A DNA stretch of 64,000 nt from CAZCEC01 sp964497615 (GCA_964497615.1 CAZCEC010000005.1:62001-126000); one strand, 5' to 3'. Positions 26,059 to 36,049 are shown, counted from the stretch's first letter. Numbers and translations are program-made. The notes: generated by a model not told the origin, from the letters alone.

Positions 26059-26064
26059 TATAAT
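26059..26064 (+). promoter_or_regulatory. -10 element of the adaptor/permease operon
   Basis: A consensus TATAAT lies 6 bases before an in-frame TTG (26071) and 24 bases before the ATG (26089). The -35 is not recognisable. Confidence 0.45.
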
Positions 26065-26088
26065 TCCTGGTTGTCTACGGACGGTCGC

Positions 26089-27486
26089 ATGTCACTACGG
26101 TCAAAACTCGCTAGAGCATTTGTCCTACTCCTGGTTCTCGCCGCCATTGGCGGCGGGGGCTACTACTATTGGCAGCAGCGCCAGGCGGCCCTGGCGGCGG
26201 CGCAGGCCGCTGCCATCCGGCAAGAAGTCATTGGGCGCGGTGACATCATTACCACCGTCAGCGCCACCGGCTTTCTGGAACCTTCGCAGACCCTGAACCT
26301 GTACTTCGCGGCTGTCTCACCCCTCATCGTGACTGAAGTCAACGTAACCCTGGGTGACGCAGTGACGGCGGGGCAGGTGCTCGCTCGGCTGGACGATACG
26401 GAGCTCCAAATGGCCGTGGCCGAGGCTGAGCAGTCCGTCGAGGCCGCGCGCCTGCGCCTTGCGCTGCTTCAGGCGCCTCCGCGCCCCGTGGACATCGCGG
26501 TGGCCGAGGCCAATCTGCGCGTGGCCCGCAACCAGGTGTATGCCGCCTCGCTGGGCGCCTCGCCCGAAGCCGTCGAGATCGCTCGCCTCAACCTGGTCCT
26601 CGCCCAGAATACGCTGAACCAGACCTACTCCACGATGGCACGTCTCGAAGAGCAGGGCCGCTTCGCCGACAAGAACGCGCTCCAGGGCCAGGCCGATCAG
26701 CAGGTGGAGGCGGCCCAGGTCGCCAATCTCCGCTATCAGGCCGCCCAGGAGCCGCCCGGCTATGGGTCGGTCGCCGTGGCCCTTGCCTCCGTCGAGCAGG
26801 CGGAGGCCTCGCTGGCGCGCCTGCTGACTGGCCCGGCCCAGGAAGACATTGAAATTGCCGAGCTTCAAATCGACCAGGCCGAGGCGGCGCTGGCCATTGC
26901 CCGCCACGACCTGGAGGCGGCCGTGCTCACCGCGCCGTTCAACGGCGTCGTGGCCGCCGTCAACTTGCGCCTGGCCGAGCCGGCCTCCAACGCCCTGCCG
27001 GCGGTGGTGCTGGCCGATGTCAGCCGCTTCTTCCTTGAAGTCCCCGTGGACGAAGTGGACATCGCTCAGGTGCAGCTTGGGCAGCCTGTCACGGTCACAC
27101 TGGATGCCTTGCCGGCCCTCATCTTGAGCGCCCAGGTCGGGAAGATAGCGCCCAGTGCCCAGATCAATGCCGGAATTGTCAGCTACCCAGTGCGCCTGGC
27201 CCTGGCAGAAAGCGAGGCCCCCTTGCGCGGCGGACTCACCGCCTCGGCCGCCATTGTCGTCGGCGAGGTGCGGGATGTGGTCCTCGTGCCCAACTGGGCC
27301 ATTCGCCGCGACCGGGCCACCGGCGACGCCTTCGTCTCCCTCCTGCGCAATGGCCTGACCGTTGAAGTCCCAGTCACCCTGGGCGAGCGCGGTGAGGAAT
27401 ACAGCGAGGTCCGCTCGGGGGTCCAGGCCGGCGACATCGCCGCCGTCAGCCAGTCGCGCGACCAGATCAGTTTCTTTGGTCAATAG
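26089..27486 (+). CDS. HlyD/MacA-type efflux adaptor (first copy)
   Basis: A 465-residue membrane-fusion-type protein. One N-terminal helix (about 8-26) anchors it outside the membrane. A biotinyl-lipoyl-like strand pair (VSATGFLEPSQTLNLYFAAVSPLIVTEVNVTLGDAVTAGQVLARLDD) flanks a long alpha-helical hairpin rich in Ala, Glu and Gln (about 110-275). Beta-barrel and membrane-proximal domains follow (LTAPFNGVVAAVNLRLAEPAS ... VVLVPNWAIRRD). Such adaptors work with MacB-type ABC exporters. The ATG at 26089 gives a natural N-terminus; a leaderless TTG start at 26071 would add six residues. A paralogue follows after 4 bases. Confidence 0.85.
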   Translation: MSLRSKLARAFVLLLVLAAIGGGGYYYWQQRQAALAAAQAAAIRQEVIGRGDIITTVSATGFLEPSQTLNLYFAAVSPLIVTEVNVTLGDAVTAGQVLARLDDTELQMAVAEAEQSVEAARLRLALLQAPPRPVDIAVAEANLRVARNQVYAASLGASPEAVEIARLNLVLAQNTLNQTYSTMARLEEQGRFADKNALQGQADQQVEAAQVANLRYQAAQEPPGYGSVAVALASVEQAEASLARLLTGPAQEDIEIAELQIDQAEAALAIARHDLEAAVLTAPFNGVVAAVNLRLAEPASNALPAVVLADVSRFFLEVPVDEVDIAQVQLGQPVTVTLDALPALILSAQVGKIAPSAQINAGIVSYPVRLALAESEAPLRGGLTASAAIVVGEVRDVVLVPNWAIRRDRATGDAFVSLLRNGLTVEVPVTLGERGEEYSEVRSGVQAGDIAAVSQSRDQISFFGQ

Positions 27487-27490
27487 TCCT

Positions 27491-28924
27491 ATGAAGTCCG
27501 TCTTGCCGCGATTGCGTGTCCTGGTGCCCTGGCTGGTGCTGGCCCTTGTGGCCGCCGCCGCCTATTATGGCTACACCTACTACCAGCAGGTCCAGGCGGA
27601 GGCCGCCCACGCCGAGGAGTTGGCCGCCCTCCGCACCGAAACCATCCGCCGCGGCAGCCTCGTGGCCACCGTCAACGCCACCGGCAGCATCCTGCCCGAA
27701 GCCCAGTCCAGCCTGTTCTTCAGTGCGCCCGGCACCGTGGTGGAGGTGTTGGTAGAAGCTGGCGACGAGGTCCACGCTGGCGACCTCCTGGTGCGGCTCG
27801 ACGCCACCAGCCTGCGCCTTGCCGCTCAGCAGGCACAGGACGCCTTAACCGTGGCCGAGCTGGACCGTGCCAAGCTCCTGGCCGGTCCTGATATGAACGA
27901 CATCTCCATCGCCGAGGCCAATCTCCGCAGCGCCAATGCGCGTTTGGCCGAGGCCAGCGCCGGTGCCGGCGATCAGGAAGTCGCCATCGCCGAACTCAAG
28001 TACGACAACCTGCTGGCCGATTACCAGGCGCTATCCAACCAATACAACGACCTGGTGTACTTTGCGCAGGAAAACCCCCAGTTTGCACCTCCCGCCGACA
28101 CGCTTGACCGCCTGCGCGGCAATGTCGAGAATGCGTTCTTCATAGCGGAGATCGCCCGCCTGCAGGTCGAGCAGGCCCGTGAGGGCGGCGGCCCCGGCCC
28201 CATCTCGGTGGCCTACGCTCAGGTCGCCCAGGCCCAGGCCGTCCTCTCGCAGACCCTGGCCCTCGCCACGCCGCTCCAGATCGAGCAGGCCGACCTCGCT
28301 GTTGATCGGGCGGCCAGCGCCCTGGCGCGCGCCACGTGGCGCCTCACCCTGGCTGAGTTGCGCGCCCCGTTCGACGGCCTCGTGGGCAGCGTGGGCGTCA
28401 AGCCCGGCGAGCCGGCCGGGGCGGGTGCGCCCGCCGTCATCCTGCTCGACCTGCGGCAGTATCATCTGGATGTCACCGTGGATGAGGTGGATGTCTCCAG
28501 CCTCGCCGCCGGTCAGCTCGTTTCCATCACCGTGGATGCCCTGCCCGGCCTCGTCCTGGATGGCGTAGTGGATCGGATTGCGCCCACCGCTGTCACCGTC
28601 GGCGGCATCGCCAACTACACGGTGCGGCTGGCCCTGGCTGGCTCCGATGCGCCGCTGCGGGCTGGCATGAGCGCGACCGCCGCCATTCGCGTCGCCGAGG
28701 TCACCGATGTCGTGCTTGTCCCCAACTGGGCCATTCGCCGCGACCGGCGCACTGGCCAGGCCTATGCCAGTCTCCAGCAAGGCGAGACGCTCGTCGAGGT
28801 GCCCATCACCACGGGTCTGCGCGGCGAGGCCTACACCGAAGTGCTGGAAGGCGTAGCCGCGGGCGAGGTGGCGGCGGTCAGCACCGCCCGCGATGACCTG
28901 AGCCTGCTCGGCGGCAGCGAATGA
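27491..28924 (+). CDS. HlyD/MacA-type efflux adaptor (second copy)
   Basis: A 477-residue paralogue of the preceding adaptor with the same order: N-terminal anchor helix (about 8-28), lipoyl half-motifs (VNATGSILPEAQSSLFFSAPGTVVEVLVEAGDEVHAGDLLVRLD), a long helical hairpin, then LRAPFDGLVGSVGVKPGEPAG and VVLVPNWAIRRDRRTGQAYASL. The ATG at 27491 was chosen 4 bases after the first adaptor; the longer open frame overlaps that gene. Its TGA overlaps the next gene's ATG (ATGA). Two adaptors in tandem suggest a hetero-oligomeric ring or two separate exporters. Confidence 0.84.
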   Translation: MKSVLPRLRVLVPWLVLALVAAAAYYGYTYYQQVQAEAAHAEELAALRTETIRRGSLVATVNATGSILPEAQSSLFFSAPGTVVEVLVEAGDEVHAGDLLVRLDATSLRLAAQQAQDALTVAELDRAKLLAGPDMNDISIAEANLRSANARLAEASAGAGDQEVAIAELKYDNLLADYQALSNQYNDLVYFAQENPQFAPPADTLDRLRGNVENAFFIAEIARLQVEQAREGGGPGPISVAYAQVAQAQAVLSQTLALATPLQIEQADLAVDRAASALARATWRLTLAELRAPFDGLVGSVGVKPGEPAGAGAPAVILLDLRQYHLDVTVDEVDVSSLAAGQLVSITVDALPGLVLDGVVDRIAPTAVTVGGIANYTVRLALAGSDAPLRAGMSATAAIRVAEVTDVVLVPNWAIRRDRRTGQAYASLQQGETLVEVPITTGLRGEAYTEVLEGVAAGEVAAVSTARDDLSLLGGSE

Positions 28925-30168
28925 GCCTGGCCGAGCTGGTTCGGCTGGCCCTGCGCGGCCTGTCGGCCAACAAACTGCGCGCCGCCCTCACCATGCTGGG
29001 CATCATCATCGGCGTGGCGGCCGTCATTACGCTCCTCTCGGTGGGGCAGGGGGTGGAGCGCTACGTCACGGCGCAGTTCCAGGGTATTGGCTCCAATCTC
29101 ATCTTTGTCTTCCCCGGCGGTCCCGAGGAGCTGGACGGCCCTCCCCGGGGCGTCAACCGTGATCAGCCCCTCACCAACGAAGACGGCGCCGCCCTGGCCG
29201 ATCCGTTTCTGGTCCCCAGCGCCCAAGCCGTGGCGATGGAATACCTGGGCTTCGCCAACGTCAGCTACGGCCGCGAGACGATGAGCGTGCAGATTAGCGG
29301 CGTCACCGTCAACTATCCCGCCGTGCGCCAGTTCTTCGTCTCCGAAGGCGAGTTCATCACGGACGCCGACGACCGGTCAGTTGCCCGCGTGGCCGTTCTG
29401 GGCAAAACCGTCGCCGAAGTGCTTTTCCCCGACGGCGAATACCCCCTTGGCCAGACTATCAGGATCAGGGACGTGCCGTTCAAGGTGATCGGCGTGCTGG
29501 AGTCGCAGGGCGGCAGCCTGTTCGGGGATCAGGATGCCATCGTGCAGATTCCCCTCTCCACCGCCCAACAACGCCTGTTCGATGCCCGCGCCCTCAACGG
29601 TCGCTATAGCGTCTCCCTCATCCACATCCAGGCCCGCAGCGAAGATGCCATGGAGAGCGCCGCCCAGGAGGTGGCCGAGGTCCTCCGCGACCGCCACGAG
29701 ATCGACTTCCGCGACGAGGACGATTTCACCGTCGTCACCCAAAACGACCTCATCTCAGCCTTCGGCGAGGTGACCGGCGTCCTCACCATCTTCCTCGGCG
29801 CCATCGCCGGCATCTCGCTCCTGGTCGGCGGCATCGGCATTATGAACATCATGCTCGTGTCCGTCACCGAACGCACCCGCGAGATCGGTCTGCGCAAGGC
29901 CGTCGGCGCGCGCCGCCGCGACATCCTGGCCCAGTTCCTCATCGAGGCCGTCACCCTGTCCCTGCTGGGCGGCGCGCTGGGCATCCTCATCGGCGCCCTC
30001 GGCTCCTACGCCGTCGTCAACTTCCAGCCCGACCTGCCTGTGGCCGTCACCCTCGACAGCGTCCTCCTCGCCACCGGCTTCTCCGCCCTTATCGGCCTCT
30101 TCTTCGGCATCTACCCGGCCCTGCGCGCCTCCGCGCTCAGCCCGATCGACGCGCTGCGCTATGAGTAG
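28921..30168 (+). CDS. MacB/FtsX-type ABC transporter permease (first copy)
   Basis: A 415-residue permease without its own ATPase domain. An N-terminal helix (LRAALTMLGIIIGVAAVITLLSVGQG) is followed by the extracellular MacB core domain (about 45-270). The FtsX domain with three helices follows; it carries the conserved GGIGIMNIMLVSVTERTREIGLRKAVGARRRDILAQFLIEA coupling segment. It is coupled by ATGA overlap to the second adaptor. The family exports peptides, macrolides or lipids, or acts as a mechanotransmitter; the substrate is unknown. Confidence 0.9.
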   Translation: MSLAELVRLALRGLSANKLRAALTMLGIIIGVAAVITLLSVGQGVERYVTAQFQGIGSNLIFVFPGGPEELDGPPRGVNRDQPLTNEDGAALADPFLVPSAQAVAMEYLGFANVSYGRETMSVQISGVTVNYPAVRQFFVSEGEFITDADDRSVARVAVLGKTVAEVLFPDGEYPLGQTIRIRDVPFKVIGVLESQGGSLFGDQDAIVQIPLSTAQQRLFDARALNGRYSVSLIHIQARSEDAMESAAQEVAEVLRDRHEIDFRDEDDFTVVTQNDLISAFGEVTGVLTIFLGAIAGISLLVGGIGIMNIMLVSVTERTREIGLRKAVGARRRDILAQFLIEAVTLSLLGGALGILIGALGSYAVVNFQPDLPVAVTLDSVLLATGFSALIGLFFGIYPALRASALSPIDALRYE

Positions 30169-30171
30169 CCC

Positions 30172-31413
<1,242 letters not shown>

Positions 31414-31415
31414 CT

Positions 31416-31421
31416 TATAAT
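31416..31421 (+). promoter_or_regulatory. -10 element of obgE (leaderless configuration)
   Basis: A consensus TATAAT overlaps the spacer just after the permease stop and ends 6 bases before the obgE ATG at 31428. There is no Shine-Dalgarno sequence. Confidence 0.5.
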
Positions 31422-31427
31422 CAACTT

Positions 31428-32690
31428 ATGAACTTTGACGAAGCGACGATCACCGTCCGTTCCGGCGACGGCGGCAACGGCGCGGTCCACTTTCGCCGCG
31501 AGAAGTACATCCCGCGCGGCGGCCCCGACGGCGGCGACGGCGGGCGCGGGGCCGATGTCGTCCTGGAAGTGGACCGCCACCTCAACACCCTCCAGCACTT
31601 CGCCCACAAGCGTGAGTTCAAGGGCGACAGCGGCGGCCACGGCGGCGGCACTCGTCGGCGCGGAAAATCCGCCCAGACCTTGTTCGTGCCAGTGCCGCCC
31701 GGCACCGTTGTGCGCGATGCCGCCACCGGCGACCTCCTGGGTGACCTCACCACGCCCGGCCAGACCTTGCTGGTCGCCAAGGGCGGGCAGGGCGGCCGCG
31801 GCAACGCCCGCTTTGCCAACTCGCGCAACCAGGCGCCCCGCATCGGCGAGAAGGGCGCGCCGGGTGTGGAGCGCCAGCTTCGGCTCGAACTGCGCCTCAT
31901 CGCCGATATCGGGCTGGTGGGCGTTCCCAACGCCGGCAAGAGCACCCTCCTGGCCGCCCTCACCGGCGCTAAGCCCAAGATCGCCCCCTATCCCTTTACC
32001 ACCCTCACACCGAACCTGGGCGTGGCCGAGTTGGACCGCGACACCACCCTCGTCCTGGCCGATATCCCTGGCCTCATCGAGGGCGCGCACATGGGCCTGG
32101 GCCTCGGCTTCGAGTTTCTCCGCCACATCCAGCGCACCCGCGTCCTGGTCCACGTCCTGGACGGCGCCGCGTCTTCACCCCTGGCGGACTTCTCGCAGAT
32201 TAACAGCGAGTTGGCCCTCTTCGATGAGCACCTGGCCGCCAAGCCCCAAATCGTGGCCGTCAACAAGCAAGACCTGCCCGAAGCGCAGGCCGCCTGGCCC
32301 GCCCTCCAGCGCGAGCTCGAGAGCCGCGGCTACGAAGTCTTTCCCATCTCAGCCCTGGCCCGCCAGGGCGTGCGCGACGTGCTCTACCGCGCCGCCCAGC
32401 GCCTGGCTGAGGCCCCGCCCCCCGCCGCTGTCGAAGAAACGCCCGTCTACCGCGCCCCGGTGGATGTCAAGGCTTTTGCCATCACGCGCGAAGACGACGG
32501 CGGCTACCGGGTGGCCGGCATTCAGATCGAGCGCGCCGCCAGCATGACCTACTGGGAGCACGATCAGGCGGTCGAGCGTTTCCAGCGCATCCTGGAGGTG
32601 CTGGGCATCCGCAAGGCCCTGGCGCAGGCCGGCATCCAGGAGGGGGATACCGTCTACATCGGCGAGCACGAGCTCGAATGGTCCGACTAA
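31428..32690 (+). CDS. obgE: GTPase ObgE/CgtA
   Basis: A 420-residue ribosome-assembly and stress GTPase. The glycine-rich Obg fold covers about 1-157 (SGDGGNGAVHFRREKYIPRGGPDGGDGG). The G domain has G1 GVPNAGKST at 165-173, G3 DIPGLIEGAHMGLGLG, and G4 NKQD. A C-terminal OCT domain covers about 335-415 (VEETPVYRAPVDVKAFAITREDDGGYRVAG). The total length is typical for the long form. It is read from a -10 that ends 6 bases before the ATG. Confidence 0.96.
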   Translation: MNFDEATITVRSGDGGNGAVHFRREKYIPRGGPDGGDGGRGADVVLEVDRHLNTLQHFAHKREFKGDSGGHGGGTRRRGKSAQTLFVPVPPGTVVRDAATGDLLGDLTTPGQTLLVAKGGQGGRGNARFANSRNQAPRIGEKGAPGVERQLRLELRLIADIGLVGVPNAGKSTLLAALTGAKPKIAPYPFTTLTPNLGVAELDRDTTLVLADIPGLIEGAHMGLGLGFEFLRHIQRTRVLVHVLDGAASSPLADFSQINSELALFDEHLAAKPQIVAVNKQDLPEAQAAWPALQRELESRGYEVFPISALARQGVRDVLYRAAQRLAEAPPPAAVEETPVYRAPVDVKAFAITREDDGGYRVAGIQIERAASMTYWEHDQAVERFQRILEVLGIRKALAQAGIQEGDTVYIGEHELEWSD

Positions 32691-32699
32691 GAGTGCCTA

Positions 32700-32745
32700 T
32701 ACAAACCGTCATTCCGAGGCGGTCTTTGCCGAGGAATCTTGCGTC
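32700..32745 (+). repeat. Interspersed repeat, copy 1
   Basis: The segment AAACCGTCATTCCGAGG...GCCGAGGAATCTTG, just after obgE, shares its start and end with a second copy near 33821. Short elements of the 'GTCATTCCGAGG' type are scattered in many environmental genomes. CCGAGG occurs twice as a direct repeat inside it. Confidence 0.45.
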
Positions 32746-32778
32746 AGTACTGCGCCGTAAACTGAGGAGGCGCTAAAG

Positions 32779-33180
32779 ATGCCAACCTTCCCGTTTGACG
32801 TTGCCGGGCCGGAGGTGTTTGTCTTCCTGGGCGGGGCCGCCGTCGTCGGCGTTTTGCTGGCGGTGGGGGTGGTCATCATCGAGGCGGTCGTCCTCACCCT
32901 CTTCAAGTGGAGCCGCTTCTGGCGGGCCTTGCTGGCCTCGTTTGTGATGAACCTGGTTTCAACCGTGGTGGGGGTGTTCGTCCTTGGCCTCGCGCTCACC
33001 GTCGGCGCGCCGGCCTGGCTTCTGCTCACCTTCGTGGCCTCGGTCGTGCTGGAAGGCGGGGTGATCTTCCTGATGGACCGCCCCAAGGCCCGCATTGGGC
33101 TGCTGGCGGTCCTCGTCGCCAATGTGGTGACGTATTTGCCCCTGGGCGCCCTGGCCCTCCTCTCCGGCGCCTTCAACTAG
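32779..33180 (+). CDS. Small four-helix membrane protein, function unknown
   Basis: A 133-residue, very hydrophobic protein with about four membrane helices (around 17-42, 50-75, 78-97 and 103-128), separated by short basic loops (FKWSRFWR, MDRPKAR). A strong GAGGAGG lies 8 bases before the ATG. I do not recognise a family. It lies between obgE and nadD on the same strand, so it may be carried in their transcription unit without sharing a function. Confidence 0.65.
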   Translation: MPTFPFDVAGPEVFVFLGGAAVVGVLLAVGVVIIEAVVLTLFKWSRFWRALLASFVMNLVSTVVGVFVLGLALTVGAPAWLLLTFVASVVLEGGVIFLMDRPKARIGLLAVLVANVVTYLPLGALALLSGAFN

Positions 33181-33192
33181 CGCCCCCGCACC

Positions 33193-33789
33193 GTGCGCCT
33201 CGGGCTGATGGGCGGGACCTTCGACCCGCCACACTTTGGACACTTGCGTTTGGCACAGGCTGGTCAGGCGCAACTCGCCCTGGACGCAGTGCTGTGGATT
33301 GTGGCCGCCGACCCGCCGCACAAGCAGGATCGCGCCATCACCCCCGTGGCCGACCGGCTGGACCTGGTCGAGGCGGCCATTGCCGGTCTGCCCGGCCATG
33401 CCGTCTCGCGCATCGACATTGACCGCCCCGGCCCGCACTGGGCCGCCGACACCGTCGCCCTGCTCGCGGCGCAGCATCCCGCCGACACCCTGTTCTTCCT
33501 CATGGGCGGCGACAGCCTGCGCGACCTGCCCACCTGGGGCCGCCCGCGGGAGTTCCTGCGCCACACGCAGCTTGGCGTCATGCGCCGCCCCGGCGCGCCC
33601 ATTGACCTGAGCGCGCTGGAAGCCGCCCTGCCTGGCATTTCGCGCCAGGTACATTTCATTGACGGCCCTCGGCTCGATATCTCCGCGCAAGCGATCCGCG
33701 TGCGGGCCGCCAACGGCTTGCCAATCGGTGGACTGGTCCCCCCGGCGGTGGAGGCGTTGATCCGCGAGCGCGGCTTATACCGCGCCTGA
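33193..33789 (+). CDS. nadD: Nicotinate-nucleotide adenylyltransferase
   Basis: A 198-residue enzyme that adenylates nicotinate mononucleotide in NAD synthesis. The GTG start gives MRLGLMGGTFDPPHFGHLRLA, with the nucleotidyltransferase motif GGTFDPPHxGH. The segments WIVAADPPHKQD and FFLMGGDSLRDLPTWGRP are characteristic. The normally conserved ISSTxIR near the C-terminus reads ISAQAIR here, so the ATP-triphosphate contacts may differ. The obgE-nadD neighbourhood is common (often with rsfS, which is absent here). Confidence 0.92.
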   Translation: MRLGLMGGTFDPPHFGHLRLAQAGQAQLALDAVLWIVAADPPHKQDRAITPVADRLDLVEAAIAGLPGHAVSRIDIDRPGPHWAADTVALLAAQHPADTLFFLMGGDSLRDLPTWGRPREFLRHTQLGVMRRPGAPIDLSALEAALPGISRQVHFIDGPRLDISAQAIRVRAANGLPIGGLVPPAVEALIRERGLYRA

Positions 33790-33820
33790 ACGCCCGCTGA
33801 CCGGCTTAGGGCGCACATCG

Positions 33821-33893
33821 AAACCGTCACATCGAGGCGCGCGCTTGCCCCCGGCGCACTTGCGCGGGGGTTGCCGAGGGGTCTTGTTCCCCT
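33821..33893 (+). repeat. Interspersed repeat, copy 2, with internal hairpin
   Basis: AAACCGTCACATCGAGGCG... and ...GTTGCCGAGGGGTCTTG match the ends of the repeat at 32700. The middle is replaced by a GC hairpin (CCCCCGGCGC / GCGCGGGGG with one bulge), which could also terminate nadD transcripts. Confidence 0.4.
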
Positions 33894-34242
33894 AGTCTTC
33901 CTTTGGTTTCTTGCGGCTGCTCGATTTGGCCGCGGGCGCCTTGCGCTTCTTCGGCGCCGGCTTGTCGGCTTCCACCTCCGCGATGGCGGGTTCGGGTGCT
34001 GGCTCCGCGACTGGCTCTTCTATGGCGGGCGGCTCCGCGGGTGTTTCTTCGGCTGGTGCCGGTGGGGTCCAGCCTGGCGGCAGGTTGCGCCGCAGTTGCT
34101 GGACGGGAATCTTGTTGATCTGCCGGCAGCGCGGGCAGGGCAGGGCGTAAGTCTTCTCCTTGCCGGCCTGCGCCACCGCCGCCTCAATGGCCTCGCGCCC
34201 GAGAGTGAAGCTCCACCCGCACCGGTAACAGCGATGATTCAT
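33892..34242 (-). CDS. Zinc-ribbon protein with low-complexity basic tail
   Basis: A 116-residue protein. The N-terminal ~55 residues contain two CxxC pairs (CYRCGWSF and CPRCRQINKIP, about 30 residues apart) expected to bind one zinc. The rest is a Pro/Ala/Glu-rich stretch ending in a lysine/arginine-rich tail (KPAPKKRKAPAAKSSSRKKPKED). This suits nucleic-acid or ribosome contact, but no function is established. It is convergent with nadD. Confidence 0.68.
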   Translation of the reverse strand: MNHRCYRCGWSFTLGREAIEAAVAQAGKEKTYALPCPRCRQINKIPVQQLRRNLPPGWTPPAPAEETPAEPPAIEEPVAEPAPEPAIAEVEADKPAPKKRKAPAAKSSSRKKPKED

Positions 34243-34289
34243 CTTTGCGCCTCCTGAGCACGCCTCCGACTATACAACACTTCCACCCA

Positions 34290-35234
34290 TTATGAGGGCG
34301 CCGCCGGCCAGGCCGCGGCCGGCCGGCGCGATGCCAGCACGATCCCGGCCAATATCAGCGCGCCGCCGGCCAGCTTCAGCGCTGTGGGCCGTTCACCCAG
34401 CAGCACGGCCGCCATCACCGTCGAGGCGGCCGGCTCCCCCAGTACCGTCACCGAAACGTAGGTGGCCGGCAGGAACTTGAGTGCCCAATTGAACGCCGAG
34501 TGACCCAGCAACTGCGGCACGAGCGCCAGCAGCCCAAACCAGAAGTATGCCTGCGGCGTGTAGCCGGCGGCCGGCAGCCGCGCCGCCGCCGCCGCTCCGA
34601 TCAGGCACACCGCCGCCGTGCTGTAGGTGATGAACACGTACGTCGTCAGCGACAGGGTGGCCCGCAGCGACCGCCCCACGGTGAAGTACACGGCCCCTCC
34701 CGCCGCCCCCACCAGCGCCAGCAGGTCGCCCACAAATGCGCGCCCGCGCACCCAATCTTGCAGCGGCGGGCATCCTGCCGGCTGACAGGCGTCCGCCAGC
34801 CCCACCACCACCACCCCGCACAGGGTCACCCCCAGCCCCACCATCACCGCGCGCGACAAACGTTCCCGGAGTAACAGCGCCGCCAATACCGCCACAAACA
34901 GCGGATTGGTGCTGACCAGCACCACTGAGTTTGCCACGCTCGTGAACGCCAGCGAGGTGATCCATGCGCCAAAGTGCAGCCCCAGCGCCGCGCCCGAAAG
35001 GAGCGCCAATGCCCACTGCCGGCGCGACAGGCCGCGCAGTTCCGTGCGCCCGCGCCACAGCGCGATCGGGGCCAGCAGCAGGCTCGCCAGGCCCAGCCGG
35101 TAAGCCGCGACCACGAGCGACGGCACGCCCTCGCCCTGAGCGAATCGTATGAATATCGCCCCGGTGGAGGTCGCCAGGATGCCGATCACGATGCCAACAT
35201 AGGGGGCAGCGGTCGCGTTCCGGTGGGCGCGCAC
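34290..35234 (-). CDS. EamA/DMT-family transporter
   Basis: A 314-residue membrane protein with ten hydrophobic helices in two EamA repeats (about 15-145 and 165-305). It shows GAIFIRFAQGEGVPSLVVAAYRLGLASLLL and, in the second half, PLLGE-like VTVLGEPAASTVMAAVLLGERPT. The family exports amino acids, nucleotides or metabolites; the substrate is unknown. The GTG at 35234 is preferred: it puts a TATCAT -10 8 bases upstream and begins next to the first helix. An ATG at 35303 would add 23 unlikely residues running across the sodA promoter region. Confidence 0.82.
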   Translation of the reverse strand: MRAHRNATAAPYVGIVIGILATSTGAIFIRFAQGEGVPSLVVAAYRLGLASLLLAPIALWRGRTELRGLSRRQWALALLSGAALGLHFGAWITSLAFTSVANSVVLVSTNPLFVAVLAALLLRERLSRAVMVGLGVTLCGVVVVGLADACQPAGCPPLQDWVRGRAFVGDLLALVGAAGGAVYFTVGRSLRATLSLTTYVFITYSTAAVCLIGAAAAARLPAAGYTPQAYFWFGLLALVPQLLGHSAFNWALKFLPATYVSVTVLGEPAASTVMAAVLLGERPTALKLAGGALILAGIVLASRRPAAAWPAAPS

Positions 35235-35255
35235 GGACAAAAATGATATCCTTCC

Positions 35256-35285
35256 TTGACAAAAGAGTGAGGGTGGGACTAAAAT
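35256..35285 (+). promoter_or_regulatory. Promoter of sodA
   Basis: TTGACA (35256-35261), 18 bases, TAAAAT (35280-35285): among the best sigma-70-type matches in the window. The predicted start of transcription falls in a CACAA-N4-TTGTG inverted repeat (35286-35299), a possible operator. Confidence 0.65.
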
Positions 35286-35365
35286 CACAAACGCTTGTGC
35301 CATATTACTCTATCCACCTCTAGCGGTCAATTTTCCGCGACCGCCCGGCCTAAGGAGACTCGCTG

Positions 35366-35977
35366 ATGGCTCATGAACTTCCCGCACTGCCGTATGCCCC
35401 CAACGCCCTGGAACCGCATATCGACGCCCGCACCATGGAGATTCATCATGGCAAGCATCATGCGGCCTACGTCGCTAACCTGAATAAGGCCCTGGAGAGC
35501 GCTCCCGACCTCCAGAGCAAGTCCGCCGAAGCCCTCATCGCTGACCTGAACGCCGTGCCCGAAGCCATCCGCGGCGCGGTGCGCAACAACGGCGGCGGCC
35601 ACGTCAACCACACCATGTTCTGGCAGATCATGGGCCCGGGCGGCGGCGCGCCCTCTGGCGACCTCGCGGCGGCCATCAACAGCGCCTTCGGCAGCTTCGA
35701 TGCCTTTGCTGAGAAGTTTAGCAACGCCGGCATGACCCGCTTCGGCAGCGGCTGGGCTTGGCTCTCCCTGGACAAGGCCGGCGCCCTGACTGTCCACTCC
35801 ACCGCCAACCAGGACAACCCGATCATGGATGGCCTCAAGCCCATCATGGGCTGCGATGTGTGGGAGCACGCCTACTATCTGAACTATCAGAACCGCCGCG
35901 CCGACTATCTCAAGGCCTGGTGGAATGTTGTGAATTGGGACGAGGTGGCGCGGCGCTATGCCGCGGCCAAGGGGTAG
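35366..35977 (+). CDS. sodA: Superoxide dismutase, Mn/Fe family
   Basis: A 203-residue enzyme that dismutates superoxide. Metal ligands are His27 in the MEIHHGKHH region, the His of NGGGHVNH, and the Asp and His of DVWEHAYYLNYQNRR. The glycine-rich NGGGHVNHTMFW favours the manganese or cambialistic type over the iron type. GSGWAWL and NQDNP are family landmarks. AAGGAG precedes the ATG by about 8 bases. It has its own strong promoter and is divergent from the EamA gene. Confidence 0.95.
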   Translation: MAHELPALPYAPNALEPHIDARTMEIHHGKHHAAYVANLNKALESAPDLQSKSAEALIADLNAVPEAIRGAVRNNGGGHVNHTMFWQIMGPGGGAPSGDLAAAINSAFGSFDAFAEKFSNAGMTRFGSGWAWLSLDKAGALTVHSTANQDNPIMDGLKPIMGCDVWEHAYYLNYQNRRADYLKAWWNVVNWDEVARRYAAAKG

Positions 35978-36049
35978 CACTGCCCATCGTGCCGCCGCCT
36001 GACTGTAGGTTTGTGGCCAGGCGCTGGCATACACTTATCGGAGGATTGC

